From contig JAJFUN010000185.1 of NCBI GenBank assembly GCA_021372375.1, forward strand, positions 1-33,578: a stretch of DNA of 33,578 bases, written 5' to 3'. Of this stretch, positions 15,465 through 24,291 are shown piece by piece. Below the pieces are notes generated by a model, which saw only the letters and a list, made by a program, of their open reading frames with translations, searched no databases and was not told the origin of the DNA. A program made the position numbers and the translations under genes. Source of the DNA: Pelosinus sp. GTDB taxonomy: Bacteria > Bacillota > Negativicutes > Propionisporales > Propionisporaceae. Position 1 is the stretch's first letter, and each line of letters begins with the position of its first letter.

Positions 15465-15578
15465 CTGTTACAAAATACACATCTGCGTCGCTCTACCTCA
15501 GCCGCTTGCTTGACGTACCCCCGTACGCCTGCGCGGCACGGCTTCCGGTGCGCCTAGCATCTGTGCATTTTGTAACAG
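15465..15578. repeat. GC-rich palindromic repeat element between spoIIIAA and spoIIIAB
   Basis: The 114-base segment is bounded by perfect inverted 12-mers, CTGTTACAAAAT (15465-15476) and ATTTTGTAACAG (15567-15578), extended inward with a few mismatches through CACA.CTGC / GCATCTGTG. The interior is about two thirds G+C by hand count and contains further small dyads (GTAC-CCCC-GTAC; GCGC...GGTGCGC). It has no ORF. It looks like a REP- or MITE-type mobile repeat that has landed in the operon; no second copy was found in this window. In RNA it would fold as one long hairpin and could reduce transcription or stabilise mRNA ends. Confidence 0.8.
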
Positions 15579-15639
15579 TCTTTTAATATTTAATGTTATG
15601 TGTTTTTTGAAACACACTTTTATAGAAAAGAGGGGTACT

Positions 15640-16155
15640 ATGTGGCTAAAGCTTGTGGGCAGTCTGTTTATTATTATCGCTGGCAGTTTATTGGGGTTTA
15701 ATGTTGCAGCACGTTATGCGGAACGGCCGCGGCAAATCAGGCAGCTTATCACTTGTTTGGCATCTTTAAAAGCGTACATATCGTATGCAGCAATTCCATT
15801 GCCGGAGGCATTGATTGCTTGTACAGGCGGCGCAAAGGGGGTTATTTCGGACTTTTTCCTAAAAACAGCAGCTATCTTAACAAAATGCGGCTGGTTAACT
15901 CCGCAGGAAGCAATGGAACAAGCACTTCAGGTTCCTGGGCTGGTTTTAGAAAAAGCCGAGGTTGAGTTATTAGCCGTTCTAGGCGCTAATTTAGGTGCGG
16001 TTGATCGCATTGAACAGGAAAAGTATCTTAATATGATCCATGAACAACTCCAGCAGTTAGAAATTGAGGCCGCACAGCTAAGTGCACGAAATAGCAAAAT
16101 GTACCGTTATCTTGGTATTTGCGGCAGTCTGACTATTGTAATATTACTTGTTTAA
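15640..16155 (+). CDS. spoIIIAB: SpoIIIAB, stage III sporulation protein
   Basis: SpoIIIAB is a membrane protein of the sporulation channel with weak similarity to type II secretion GspF-like platform parts. The 171-residue product has an N-terminal span (MWLKLVGSLFIIIAGSLLGF), the typical ARYAERPRQIRQL motif, a helical cytosolic body and a C-terminal span (YLGICGSLTIVILLV). ATG 15640 is used because AGAGGGG lies before it; an in-frame ATG at 15598 lies in AT-rich leader after the repeat element. The 178-base gap to spoIIIAA is unusual and is caused by that element. Confidence 0.94.
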   Translation: MWLKLVGSLFIIIAGSLLGFNVAARYAERPRQIRQLITCLASLKAYISYAAIPLPEALIACTGGAKGVISDFFLKTAAILTKCGWLTPQEAMEQALQVPGLVLEKAEVELLAVLGANLGAVDRIEQEKYLNMIHEQLQQLEIEAAQLSARNSKMYRYLGICGSLTIVILLV

Positions 16156-16173
16156 GAAAAGGGGGTAATAAAA

Positions 16174-16371
16174 GTGGGGCTTGATGTACTATTTAAAATT
16201 GCTGGGGTTGGCATCTTGATATCGGTGTTTCATACAGCGCTAAAGCAGGCAGGCAAGGAAGATATGGCACATTTATGTACACTTGCCGGATTTGCAGTCG
16301 TTCTGTTATGGGTTGTACAGCTGCTCGGCAAACTTTTTACTACCGTTCAGGATGTCTTCAAGTTATTCTAG
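16174..16371 (+). CDS. spoIIIAC: SpoIIIAC, small membrane protein of the SpoIIIA channel
   Basis: The 65-residue protein has two membrane helices (about 7-24 and 36-54) with the family pattern LFKIAGVGILISVFHTALKQAGKEDMAHLCTLAGF and length near the usual 66-68. It starts with GTG 16174, preceded by AAGGGGGT. It resembles the neighbouring SpoIIIAD at its first helices, as expected for these related channel components. Confidence 0.93.
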   Translation: MGLDVLFKIAGVGILISVFHTALKQAGKEDMAHLCTLAGFAVVLLWVVQLLGKLFTTVQDVFKLF

Positions 16372-16406
16372 AGAGACTGTTACCTGTGACAGAGGGAGTG
16401 CGCGCT

Positions 16407-16793
16407 ATGGATATTGTTCAGATCGTCGGCTTAGGTTTTGTTGTAACATTATTAATCCTGATTATAAAACGGGAACGTCCGGAATTTGCTATGCAATTAA
16501 GTCTAGCCCTGACCGCAATTATTTTAATCGTGCTGCTGGCCAAAATCAATGTTGTGCTAAATCTGTTTCGTGATTTAGCAGACAAGGCCAATATCAATCA
16601 GCTCTATTTAAATACAATTTTAAAGATTATTGGTATTGCCTATATCACTGAGTTTGGGGCGCAAATCTGCAAAGATGCAGGCGAGGGGGCTGTAGCCAGT
16701 AAAATTGAATTTGCCGGAAAAGTAATGGTTATGGTTCTGGCCATTCCGATTATAACTTTAGTAATTGATACAATTGTGAGGCTGATGCCATGA
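16407..16793 (+). CDS. spoIIIAD: SpoIIIAD, membrane protein of the SpoIIIA channel
   Basis: The 128-residue protein has three or four membrane helices, with MDIVQIVGLGFVVTLLILIIKRERPEFAMQ... at the start and YITEFGAQICKDAGEGAVASKIEFAGKVMVM near the end, which is the family hallmark. ATG 16407 is preceded by GAGGGAG at good spacing; a reading from 16275 would overlap most of spoIIIAC and gives non-homologous sequence. Its stop overlaps the spoIIIAE start (ATGA), which suggests coupling. Confidence 0.95.
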   Translation: MDIVQIVGLGFVVTLLILIIKRERPEFAMQLSLALTAIILIVLLAKINVVLNLFRDLADKANINQLYLNTILKIIGIAYITEFGAQICKDAGEGAVASKIEFAGKVMVMVLAIPIITLVIDTIVRLMP

Positions 16794-17971
16794 AGTTGTT
16801 GCACCTAATAAAGAAATGTCTGCTTTTTTCGCTAATTTCCTTGCTGGTTGTTAGCAGCAGTGCTTTTGCCGCCCCCCTGCCTACCGACGAGGTTGAAAGC
16901 AAACTGCTTGATAAGCTGTCTGTGGAAAATACTAATAAATTTATCGGTAAATTAAATCAGGAATTAAAAGTAGACATTCCGTCCTTGAATCATAAGACCA
17001 TCGCCGATATTTGTACTAACGGTCTACAGCTCAACTGGCAGAATATTTTTAGAAACCTTGGCACTGAACTATGTAAGGAGTTAATTTCGAATATTCATTT
17101 ACTTAGTAAATTATTATTTTTAGCGGTATTATGCGCACTGCTGCAAAACCTCCAGAGCTCTTTTGAAAAGTTTGGTGTAGCTTTACTTGCCTATACTGTC
17201 TGTTATATTTTTATGATGACAATTACCCTTACCATCTTTTATAACATGATGGTTATGGCCCGCGATACCGTCGGCAATATGGTCGGTTTTATGGAAGCGC
17301 TGCTGCCGCTCTTACTTTCCTTGATTGCCGCCGTCGGAGCCATATCTACAGCTGCGCTGTTTACCCCGCTCATGGTGTTTGTTTTAAATTCAGTAAGTGT
17401 GGTTATTAGAGATATCGTATTGCCTTTTTTATTATTAGCCGTTTTTTTAGATTGTATCAATTATCTGTCGGATAAATATCGTCTGACCAACTTGTGCAGT
17501 TTATTTAAACAGTGCGGCATGATGACCTTGAGTTTTACACTGGTGCTGTTTATTGGGGTAATTACGATTTATGGCATAACAGGCAGTGCGATGGATGGGC
17601 TGGCCTTACGTACGGCAAAATTTGCTACTTCCACCTTTGTACCGGTTGTCGGCGGTATGTTTGCTGATGCCGTCAGTGTGGTAATGAGCGCTTCACTCCT
17701 TTTAAAGAATGCGGTAGGCATTTTTGGCATACTGGTTATTGCCATGGTTTGTGTGTTTCCCTTAATTAAACTGCTGGCGTTAACCATTATTCTGAAAGCA
17801 GCCGGTGCACTCATTCAACCGGTTGGTGATGAAAAAATGGCAAGCTGTCTTAATTCCATTGGCAATCAGATGCTGCTGGTTTTTGGTGCGGTCGCTACCG
17901 TAACATTAATGTTTTTTTTAGTAATTACGATAATTATCGGTATTGGCAATATTACCACGCTGATTAAATAA
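16790..17971 (+). CDS. spoIIIAE: SpoIIIAE, polytopic core of the SpoIIIA channel
   Basis: The 393-residue protein begins with a signal peptide (about residues 1-28, ending SSSAFA-AP), followed by an extracytoplasmic region and about seven membrane helices. Conserved stretches such as GFMEALLPLLLSLIAAVGAISTAALFTPLM and FVPVVGGMFADAVSVVM are characteristic. It is the largest membrane component of the complex that joins mother cell and forespore. The start overlaps the spoIIIAD stop by 4 bases. Confidence 0.96.
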   Translation: MKLLHLIKKCLLFSLISLLVVSSSAFAAPLPTDEVESKLLDKLSVENTNKFIGKLNQELKVDIPSLNHKTIADICTNGLQLNWQNIFRNLGTELCKELISNIHLLSKLLFLAVLCALLQNLQSSFEKFGVALLAYTVCYIFMMTITLTIFYNMMVMARDTVGNMVGFMEALLPLLLSLIAAVGAISTAALFTPLMVFVLNSVSVVIRDIVLPFLLLAVFLDCINYLSDKYRLTNLCSLFKQCGMMTLSFTLVLFIGVITIYGITGSAMDGLALRTAKFATSTFVPVVGGMFADAVSVVMSASLLLKNAVGIFGILVIAMVCVFPLIKLLALTIILKAAGALIQPVGDEKMASCLNSIGNQMLLVFGAVATVTLMFFLVITIIIGIGNITTLIK

Positions 17972-17988
17972 TGGAGTGATACGTTGTG

Positions 17989-18573
17989 ATGGGAGCCGTT
18001 ACGATCTGGGTAAAAAATATAATTTTAGTCATCTTGTTTGCCTCTTTTACGGAACTGTTACTGCCAAATACCAGTATGAAAAGGTTTATCAGAGTAATTA
18101 TGGGAATCTTTATTATGCTGGCTATCTTAAATCCAATCCTCTACTTCTTTCAGACCGAGCAGTCTGATGAACATATTGCCGTCCTCGGGGCCAAGGATGA
18201 ACTTAAAAATTCTAAAACAGATAGCATTAATCAGGTGGTTGATAGTACGGTAACCAAGCGGGACGAACTTATGGGAGGTGCCTATAGAGAAGATTTAGCG
18301 CGGCAAATGAGCGCTGTAGTAAAATCCACGGCTGGTGTAGAAGACGCTCATGCCAAAGTCAGCATAGGCGCAAACAGTAAAATCAGTAAAGTGATCATAT
18401 ATGTAAAGCCCAGGACTGCAAGCAGTAACAGCAATATAAAAATAGATAATATTATCATCGGGGAACCGCAGCTACCAGAGCTGCAAGGCAGTTTAACGGA
18501 AAAGGTAAAGCAAACTGTCAGTGAATTATATCAAATACCACCCCAAAATATTGAAATTGAGCCATTATCATAA
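17989..18573 (+). CDS. spoIIIAF: SpoIIIAF, membrane-anchored channel protein
   Basis: The 194-residue protein has two N-terminal membrane helices (about 4-24 and 31-51, with FTELLLPNTSMKRFIRVIMGIFIMLAILNPIL) and a C-terminal alpha/beta domain exposed to the space between the membranes, resembling ring-building motifs of type III secretion. ATG 17989 lies 8 bases after GGAGTGAT; GTG 17986 is also possible but too close. It lies 17 bases after spoIIIAE. Confidence 0.94.
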   Translation: MGAVTIWVKNIILVILFASFTELLLPNTSMKRFIRVIMGIFIMLAILNPILYFFQTEQSDEHIAVLGAKDELKNSKTDSINQVVDSTVTKRDELMGGAYREDLARQMSAVVKSTAGVEDAHAKVSIGANSKISKVIIYVKPRTASSNSNIKIDNIIIGEPQLPELQGSLTEKVKQTVSELYQIPPQNIEIEPLS

Positions 18574-18584
18574 GGAGGTTAACG

Positions 18585-19184
18585 ATGGATGCTTTAGTAC
18601 AAAAGGCAAAAATGCTGTTTTCAACTGACAGCATTAAAAAAGGTATGGCTAATAAGCGGTTAATTTTATTTGGCATTATCGGAATCTGTTTACTCATAAG
18701 CGGCGGATTATTTGATTCTTATAAACAGACAGATAACCAAAAAATAGCAAGGCCGGCGGCGGAGCCGCATCCAGATACCGCGAAACGCACTTATGAAGAT
18801 ATTTTGGAAGCCAAGCTGTCTAATGTATTATCACAGTTAAAGGGAGCTGGGTCAGTGGTGGTAAGCGTAACTTTAGAAAATGGCAATATACAGGAATATG
18901 CTAAAAATCTTACGCATGACAGCAAAGTAGTGCAGGAAAAAGATCCGGCAGGCGGTACACGCACAACTACGGAAAATAAAGAAAGTGAGCAAATCTTGGT
19001 AAGCAGAGAAAACGGCGCTGAACATCCTGTTATGGTCCAGGAAATAAAGCCGGCAATTAAAGGAGTACTAGTAATTGCTGAAGGAGCATATGATTCTAGC
19101 GTAAAAGCAAATTTGACTAAAGCAGTGGAAACCTGCTTGGGCGTTCCTTCTTATAGAGTAACAGTATTGCCTGAGAGAAAGTGA
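18585..19184 (+). CDS. spoIIIAG: SpoIIIAG, ring-forming channel protein
   Basis: The 199-residue protein has a single membrane span (about residues 26-44, LILFGIIGICLLISGGLF) and an intermembrane domain with the conserved start YEDILEAKLSNVLSQLKGAGSVVV and end GVLVIAEGAYDSSVKANLTKAVETCLGVPSYRVTVLP. In B. subtilis SpoIIIAG forms a large ring in the intermembrane space. AAGGAGG precedes ATG 18585, 11 bases after spoIIIAF. Confidence 0.96.
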   Translation: MDALVQKAKMLFSTDSIKKGMANKRLILFGIIGICLLISGGLFDSYKQTDNQKIARPAAEPHPDTAKRTYEDILEAKLSNVLSQLKGAGSVVVSVTLENGNIQEYAKNLTHDSKVVQEKDPAGGTRTTTENKESEQILVSRENGAEHPVMVQEIKPAIKGVLVIAEGAYDSSVKANLTKAVETCLGVPSYRVTVLPERK

Positions 19185-19194
19185 GGTCAGCAAA

Positions 19195-19728
19195 ATGTGG
19201 GTTGTAACTGTAAAAAAAATGAAAATAAAAATCTTTCTGCTAGGTATTTGCTTATTGGTGATGGTTTTTAGTGTGCTTGGCTATAAAGTATATGAACATA
19301 ACGAACAGGCTAAAGTAAATCGTTCTAATGCCATGCAGGTTACCAAGACTTTAACGTCAGAACAGGTTTTTCCTGCCGCTATGCCGGATTTTTTTACGGA
19401 ATACCGCTTAGAGCGCGATAAAGTCCGGAGTGAACGCGCCGAAATACTTAGGGAAAGCATTAAAAGTGCCAAAACAGACGAGACAAGACAGACTGCACAA
19501 GCTGCAATCCTTAGGACAATTCAGGAAAAACAGCAAGAAACAGAAATGGAAAATTTGATTAAGGCCCGCGGCTTTGCTGATGCATTGGTATTTATTCGCG
19601 ACAACACCGTAAATGCTGTTGTGAAAACCCCCTCGTTAGCGCGTGATGATGTAATACAGGTTGCCGATATAATCAGTAAAGTTTCCGGGGTAAAAACTGA
19701 AGATATTACCATTAGTGCCAAGCAATAG
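19195..19728 (+). CDS. spoIIIAH: SpoIIIAH, ring protein that pairs with the forespore SpoIIQ
   Basis: The 177-residue protein has one N-terminal membrane span (about residues 12-29, IKIFLLGICLLVMVFSVLG), a charged helical linker with many Arg, Glu and Gln (70-115), and a C-terminal EscJ/FliF-like ring domain (RGFADALVFIRDNTVNAVVKTPSLARDDVIQVADIISKVSGV). It is the mother-cell half of the channel across the forespore membranes. GAGGTC precedes ATG 19195. A terminator directly after the stop closes the operon. Confidence 0.93.
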   Translation: MWVVTVKKMKIKIFLLGICLLVMVFSVLGYKVYEHNEQAKVNRSNAMQVTKTLTSEQVFPAAMPDFFTEYRLERDKVRSERAEILRESIKSAKTDETRQTAQAAILRTIQEKQQETEMENLIKARGFADALVFIRDNTVNAVVKTPSLARDDVIQVADIISKVSGVKTEDITISAKQ

Positions 19729-19737
19729 CCAACTTAG

Positions 19738-19790
19738 CATGTAGTTTTTTATTCCTGAAAAACGGAATGAGAAATTACATGTTTTTTTTT
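19738..19790 (+). terminator. Terminator of the spoIIIA operon
   Basis: CATGTAGTTTTTTATTC (19738-19754) folds back on GAATGAGAAATTACATG (19765-19781) with few mismatches, followed by nine T. Confidence 0.88.
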
Positions 19791-19801
19791 GCCAGAGTTG
19801 T

Positions 19802-19830
19802 TTGCATAATTGTTTGTTTTAATGTACAAT
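19802..19830 (+). promoter_or_regulatory. Candidate sigma-A promoter for the NusG-II and Gx genes
   Basis: TTGCAT (19802-19807) and TACAAT (19825-19830) are 17 bases apart, each one or two bases off consensus, and lie 27 bases before the ATG at 19857. Confidence 0.65.
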
Positions 19831-19856
19831 TATTTAGGAAATGGCGGTGAATATTG

Positions 19857-20228
19857 ATGCTTACACGAGCAGATAAGTTATTGATTGCGGTGCTGATTTT
19901 CGCTGCCGTGTGTAGTATTATTCCCGGCCTCACCTCCGTCGCTCATGAGCAGCTGTTTGCCGAAATCAGAGTTGATGGAAAACTAATACGAACGGTAGCG
20001 CTCCGCCAGGGTTATTCAGAAAGAATCCGTATTGGCACAAGTCAGCATTACAATGAAATTGAAGTTGCTGACAAGAAAGTTCGTGTAGTTGATGCGGATT
20101 GTCCTGATCAAATATGTGTCAAAACAGGCTGGATTAGTTTGCCTTCTCAGCAAATTGTCTGTTTACCTTGGCACGTAGTAATAAAGCTGTCTGCTACATC
20201 CCAAAATATTGATGGTATTGCGCGATAG
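19857..20228 (+). CDS. NusG domain II-containing membrane protein
   Basis: The 123-residue protein has one N-terminal span (about 7-27, LLIAVLIFAAVCSIIPGLTS) and an extracytoplasmic NusG-II-like beta domain with the usual DADCPDQICVKTGWIS and QQIVCLPWHVVIKL segments, including the two conserved Cys (DCPDQIC). The family has no proven function. It often stands directly before a Gx transporter gene and near FMN-linked electron-transfer genes. ATG 19857 is used, with GGCGGTGA about 7 bases upstream. Confidence 0.87.
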   Translation: MLTRADKLLIAVLIFAAVCSIIPGLTSVAHEQLFAEIRVDGKLIRTVALRQGYSERIRIGTSQHYNEIEVADKKVRVVDADCPDQICVKTGWISLPSQQIVCLPWHVVIKLSATSQNIDGIAR

Positions 20229-20237
20229 GTGAATTAC

Positions 20238-20762
20238 ATGCGAAATTCTATGCGGCCGACACGCCAAACTATACTTTTAGCGTTATTTGTTGCTATTGCC
20301 AGTGCACTGCATGTGGCAGAGTCACTAATTCCTGTACCTATTCCGGTGCCTGGCATCAAACTGGGCCTTGCGAATATTGTATCATTAGCTGTTATTGTTA
20401 TGTTTAACTGGCAGTCTGCTATGCTGGTGGTATTGGTACGGATAATTATCGCCGCGCTGTTTGGCGGTACGTTTCTCGGCGTTACCTTTGCCTTAAGTCT
20501 TAGCGGCGCCGTTTTGAGTACAGCGGTCATGGCTTTTGTTTACAAATGGTGGCAACCACCATTTTCGTTAATCGGTGTAAGCATTATTGGTGCGGTTACT
20601 CATAATATGGTACAAATTATAGCAGCAGCCTTATTGGTATCAAGCATGGATCTATTGTGGTATATGCCTTATCTGGTGCTTTTTGCCGTGCCTATGGGAA
20701 TGATTACCGGGATTACGCTGCATTACTTTTTAGCCAAGCTTACTCGGCTGAAATTGGTATAA
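20238..20762 (+). CDS. Gx transporter family / heptaprenyl diphosphate synthase component I-like
   Basis: The 174-residue polytopic membrane protein has about five helices and the family start SALHVAESLIPVPIPVPGIKLGLANIVSLAVI, followed by FGGTFLGVTFALSLSGAVLS. The family was named after component I of heptaprenyl diphosphate synthase, but its membrane topology and relation to ECF substrate-binding proteins point to transport of a small molecule, so an enzyme role is doubtful. ATG 20238 is used, as AGGTGA lies 7-9 bases upstream; GTG 20229 falls inside that site. It follows the NusG-II gene by only 9 bases. Confidence 0.88.
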   Translation: MRNSMRPTRQTILLALFVAIASALHVAESLIPVPIPVPGIKLGLANIVSLAVIVMFNWQSAMLVVLVRIIIAALFGGTFLGVTFALSLSGAVLSTAVMAFVYKWWQPPFSLIGVSIIGAVTHNMVQIIAAALLVSSMDLLWYMPYLVLFAVPMGMITGITLHYFLAKLTRLKLV

Positions 20763-20827
20763 AGAGGTAATTTCGTTTTAGCATAAAGATATGCGCAGAG
20801 TTAAATTCAGGCTGGAGGTATTTAATA

Positions 20828-21100
20828 ATGAGAAGCGGCAATAGTAAAAGCTATTGGCTGTTAGCCTTATTTCTTATTACGGGAGCTATTTTGGGCGGTA
20901 TTCTGGGAGAAATCATTTCTAATTCAGCATTCATGGTCGGTATAGCGCCGTATTTGGTCAAAACATTTCCGATATTTGATATACCGCCGATAACCATTAA
21001 TTTGTATGTTATTAAACTGGTATTAGGCTTGGCCTTATATCCGAATCTGATTAGCATTATCGGCATTATCGGGGCAATCTTACTGTTTAGAAGGTTTTAG
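20828..21100 (+). CDS. DUF4321-type small membrane protein
   Basis: The 90-residue protein has two or three membrane helices (about 10-28, 56-72 and 74-87) with the pattern LITGAILGGILGEI...FPIFDIPPITINLYVIKLVLGLALYPNLISIIGIIGAILLFRR, which I recognise as DUF4321, a family often found directly before maf. Its role is unknown; its place beside maf and mre suggests envelope work. GGAGGT precedes ATG 20828, and maf starts 8 bases after its stop. Confidence 0.87.
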   Translation: MRSGNSKSYWLLALFLITGAILGGILGEIISNSAFMVGIAPYLVKTFPIFDIPPITINLYVIKLVLGLALYPNLISIIGIIGAILLFRRF

Positions 21101-21108
21101 GAGCTATT

Positions 21109-21681
21109 ATGAAACTTATTTTGGCATCAGCCTCACCAAGAAGAGTGGAACTGCTTCACCAAATGGGGCTGGAATTTAAAATCGTGCCCAGTCAGATAAT
21201 AGAAGACAATACACTACATATGCCGCCCCAAGAGCTTGCTTCTTGGCAAGCCAAAGCTAAAGCGGTTGATGTTGCAAGTAGCCAGGCAAGTGGTCTGGTG
21301 CTTGGCGCTGATACGATTGTGGTACTAAATGGCCACGTTTACGGCAAGCCCCAAAGCCCAGAGATGGCGCGAAACATGCTCTCTGATTTAGCCGGAAAAA
21401 CTCATGAGGTCATTACAGGCGTAGCCCTGATAGACGCAGAAAACAATACGCAGTGGACTGATTATGCGGTTACCAAAGTAAAAATGGCCGCTTTTGCTGA
21501 TTGCGAGATTGAACGGTATGTTAATACAGGGGAGCCGCTCGATAAGGCTGGTGCCTATGCTATACAAGAAAAGGGCGCCATGCTGGTGGAAAGTATTACA
21601 GGGTGTTATACTAATGTAGTAGGTCTGCCCATACCGCTAGTATACAAGCTCTTAAAAAATGCAGGAATGAATGTTTTATAA
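21109..21681 (+). CDS. maf: Maf nucleoside triphosphate pyrophosphatase
   Basis: Maf proteins hydrolyse modified or canonical nucleotides such as dTTP and UTP to monophosphates and have been linked to septum control. The 190-residue protein shows the motifs ASASPRRVELL (residues 6-16), GADTIVVLNG with the catalytic Asp, YGKP, and AYAIQEKGAMLVESITGCYTNVVGLPI. Length is normal. A common neighbour, radC, is absent between maf and mreB here. The ATG at 21109 is preceded by AGGAG. Confidence 0.95.
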   Translation: MKLILASASPRRVELLHQMGLEFKIVPSQIIEDNTLHMPPQELASWQAKAKAVDVASSQASGLVLGADTIVVLNGHVYGKPQSPEMARNMLSDLAGKTHEVITGVALIDAENNTQWTDYAVTKVKMAAFADCEIERYVNTGEPLDKAGAYAIQEKGAMLVESITGCYTNVVGLPIPLVYKLLKNAGMNVL

Positions 21682-21721
21682 AAAGTATGGGCTTTACTAT
21701 AATTGGAGATAGTAAGTATGT

Positions 21722-21750
21722 TAGACTAAACGAATAGGGAATAATATAAT
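21722..21750 (+). promoter_or_regulatory. Candidate promoter for the mre cluster
   Basis: TAGACT (21722-21727) and TATAAT (21745-21750) are 17 bases apart in the 106-base gap before mreB. The -10 is an exact match; the -35 has four of six consensus bases. Confidence 0.55.
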
Positions 21751-21766
21751 AGATTTTTAATGGTAA

Positions 21767-22819
<1,053 letters not shown>

Positions 22820-22840
22820 GGGTAGGAGAAAGGAGCCAGA

Positions 22841-23740
22841 ATGTTGCGTTTTTTTTTCAAAAAGGCGATTATCCTGCTGGTAGCTGTACTAACCGTCTTT
22901 TTGCTGGCTAGTTTTGCGGCACAAGGTAAATATCAGGGGCTATTTTTCGAAAGAGTTGTGACAACTGTATTGTCTCCAGTTGAGTATCTTGTAGCAAGGG
23001 TAAGTTATAGTGCCCAGCAAGCTGGTTCATTTACTGGCCAGTTATTTACAGTTTACAGCGATAATCAGGCACTTCGTGCTGAAAATGATAAGCTAAAACA
23101 AACTGATGTCAATGTTACCGAGTTATTAGCTGAAAATGAGCGTTTGAAAGCTATGCTCGATTATAAAAAAGGAACGGCTCAATTTGATCTTTTGCCGGCT
23201 GTGGTGGTAGCTCGCGATCCAGGCAGTTGGACAAATGTGATTATAATTGATCGTGGTAGCAAAGACGGCATTACCAAAGGCATGCCTGTAGTTACCCCGC
23301 AGGGTCTTGCCGGAAACGTAATCAACGTATTTAATAATTCGGCTAAAGTACAGCTGCTGCTTGATCCGCACAGTGCGGTAGGTGCGCTTGTTCAGCGTCC
23401 TGAATCAAGAGTTGCCGCGATTGTCGAAGGTTATGCGTCTACGCCGATGTCACCGCGCATGGTGAAAATTGCGCGGGATGCGGATATCATTAAAGGTGAT
23501 AAAATTATTACATCCGGCTTTGGCGGTATCTATCCCAAAGGCCTTTTGGTAGGGGAAGTCACCGATGTTGTTAATGAAGAAGGCGGACTTTTAAAATATG
23601 CATTATTAAAAACGGCTGTTGATTTTGACAGATTAGAAGAAGTATTTGTTATTGTAAATTCGCGTGAGCCTGTACCGACCTTGTTACCGCCTGCTGAGCA
23701 GCAGCCCAATACCGGTGCTCAGAAAGGGGCGGGACAATGA
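22841..23740 (+). CDS. mreC: MreC, cell-shape scaffold protein
   Basis: MreC links MreB and the elongation PBP across the membrane. The 299-residue protein has an N-terminal span (about 9-27), a coiled-coil (about 70-105, with NQALRAENDKLKQ and LLAENERLKAMLDYK) and a beta-domain tail including ARDPGSWTNVIIIDRGSKDGI and KGDKIITSGFGGIYPKGLLVGEV, the best-known MreC signature. A short Pro/Gln-rich tail ends it. It overlaps mreD by ATGA. Confidence 0.96.
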   Translation: MLRFFFKKAIILLVAVLTVFLLASFAAQGKYQGLFFERVVTTVLSPVEYLVARVSYSAQQAGSFTGQLFTVYSDNQALRAENDKLKQTDVNVTELLAENERLKAMLDYKKGTAQFDLLPAVVVARDPGSWTNVIIIDRGSKDGITKGMPVVTPQGLAGNVINVFNNSAKVQLLLDPHSAVGALVQRPESRVAAIVEGYASTPMSPRMVKIARDADIIKGDKIITSGFGGIYPKGLLVGEVTDVVNEEGGLLKYALLKTAVDFDRLEEVFVIVNSREPVPTLLPPAEQQPNTGAQKGAGQ

Positions 23741-24231
23741 TGATTGTCCTTTGGATTTGTTTACTGGTTGGTGCCTTGATTCTCCAAGCTACGGTTACGC
23801 CGCTGATTGCCGTAAATGGCATAAAGCCGGATTTTTTGTTAATCATAGTCGTATCTACCGGTTTGTTAACAGGCAAGGAGCGCGGGGTCGGGCTTGGCTT
23901 TTTTAGTGGTTTATTGCAGGATTTGGTATCTGGCAGCAGTTTTGGCGTAAATATTTTGGCTAAAATGGTGACAGGGTTTGTATGCGGCATGGCTGAACGC
24001 AAGGTTTTCAAAGAATACATTTTTTTGCCGGCTATTGCATTATTTTTTGCTACGTTTTTTAATGGCATCATCATGCTGCTGCTACTGTTTTTGCTTGGTT
24101 ATAAAATAGATTTGTTGCCGGCTATACTATATAACATTTTACCGCAGGTAGGGTACAATGTACTTTTTTCAATTCCTGTGCACAAACTGGTCTATAAACT
24201 TATTCACGCTAATCGTGACAATCAATATTAG
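23737..24231 (+). CDS. mreD: MreD, cell-shape membrane protein
   Basis: MreD is an integral membrane protein of the elongation complex. The 164-residue product is strongly hydrophobic with about five helices, including the motif VNGIKPDFLLIIVVSTGLLTGKERGVGLGFFSGLLQDLVSG that marks the family. Two ATG codons lie at the start (23737 overlapping the mreC stop, and 23740). The 60-base gap to the next gene holds a hairpin. Confidence 0.93.
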   Translation: MMIVLWICLLVGALILQATVTPLIAVNGIKPDFLLIIVVSTGLLTGKERGVGLGFFSGLLQDLVSGSSFGVNILAKMVTGFVCGMAERKVFKEYIFLPAIALFFATFFNGIIMLLLLFLLGYKIDLLPAILYNILPQVGYNVLFSIPVHKLVYKLIHANRDNQY

Positions 24232-24237
24232 TTGTTT

Positions 24238-24269
24238 AATTGCGTAGTAAGCTCGTTTACTGCGCAATT
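24238..24269 (+). repeat. Hairpin between mreD and the PBP2 gene
   Basis: AATTGCGTAGTAA (24238-24250) pairs with TTTACTGCGCAATT (24256-24269) with one wobble or mismatch around a GCTCG loop. It is stable but lacks a T-run, so it is more likely an attenuator or an RNA processing and stability element than a full terminator. Confidence 0.6.
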
Positions 24270-24291
24270 TATCTGAAAGGGGGGGCGCTCG

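Noticed and set aside
15465-15578. Reading the spoIIIAA-AB repeat as a simple terminator
   Set aside because: The stem is much longer than a normal terminator, begins almost at the stop codon, has internal dyads, and is followed by an operon that should continue; it better fits a repeat element, though it could still cause partial termination.
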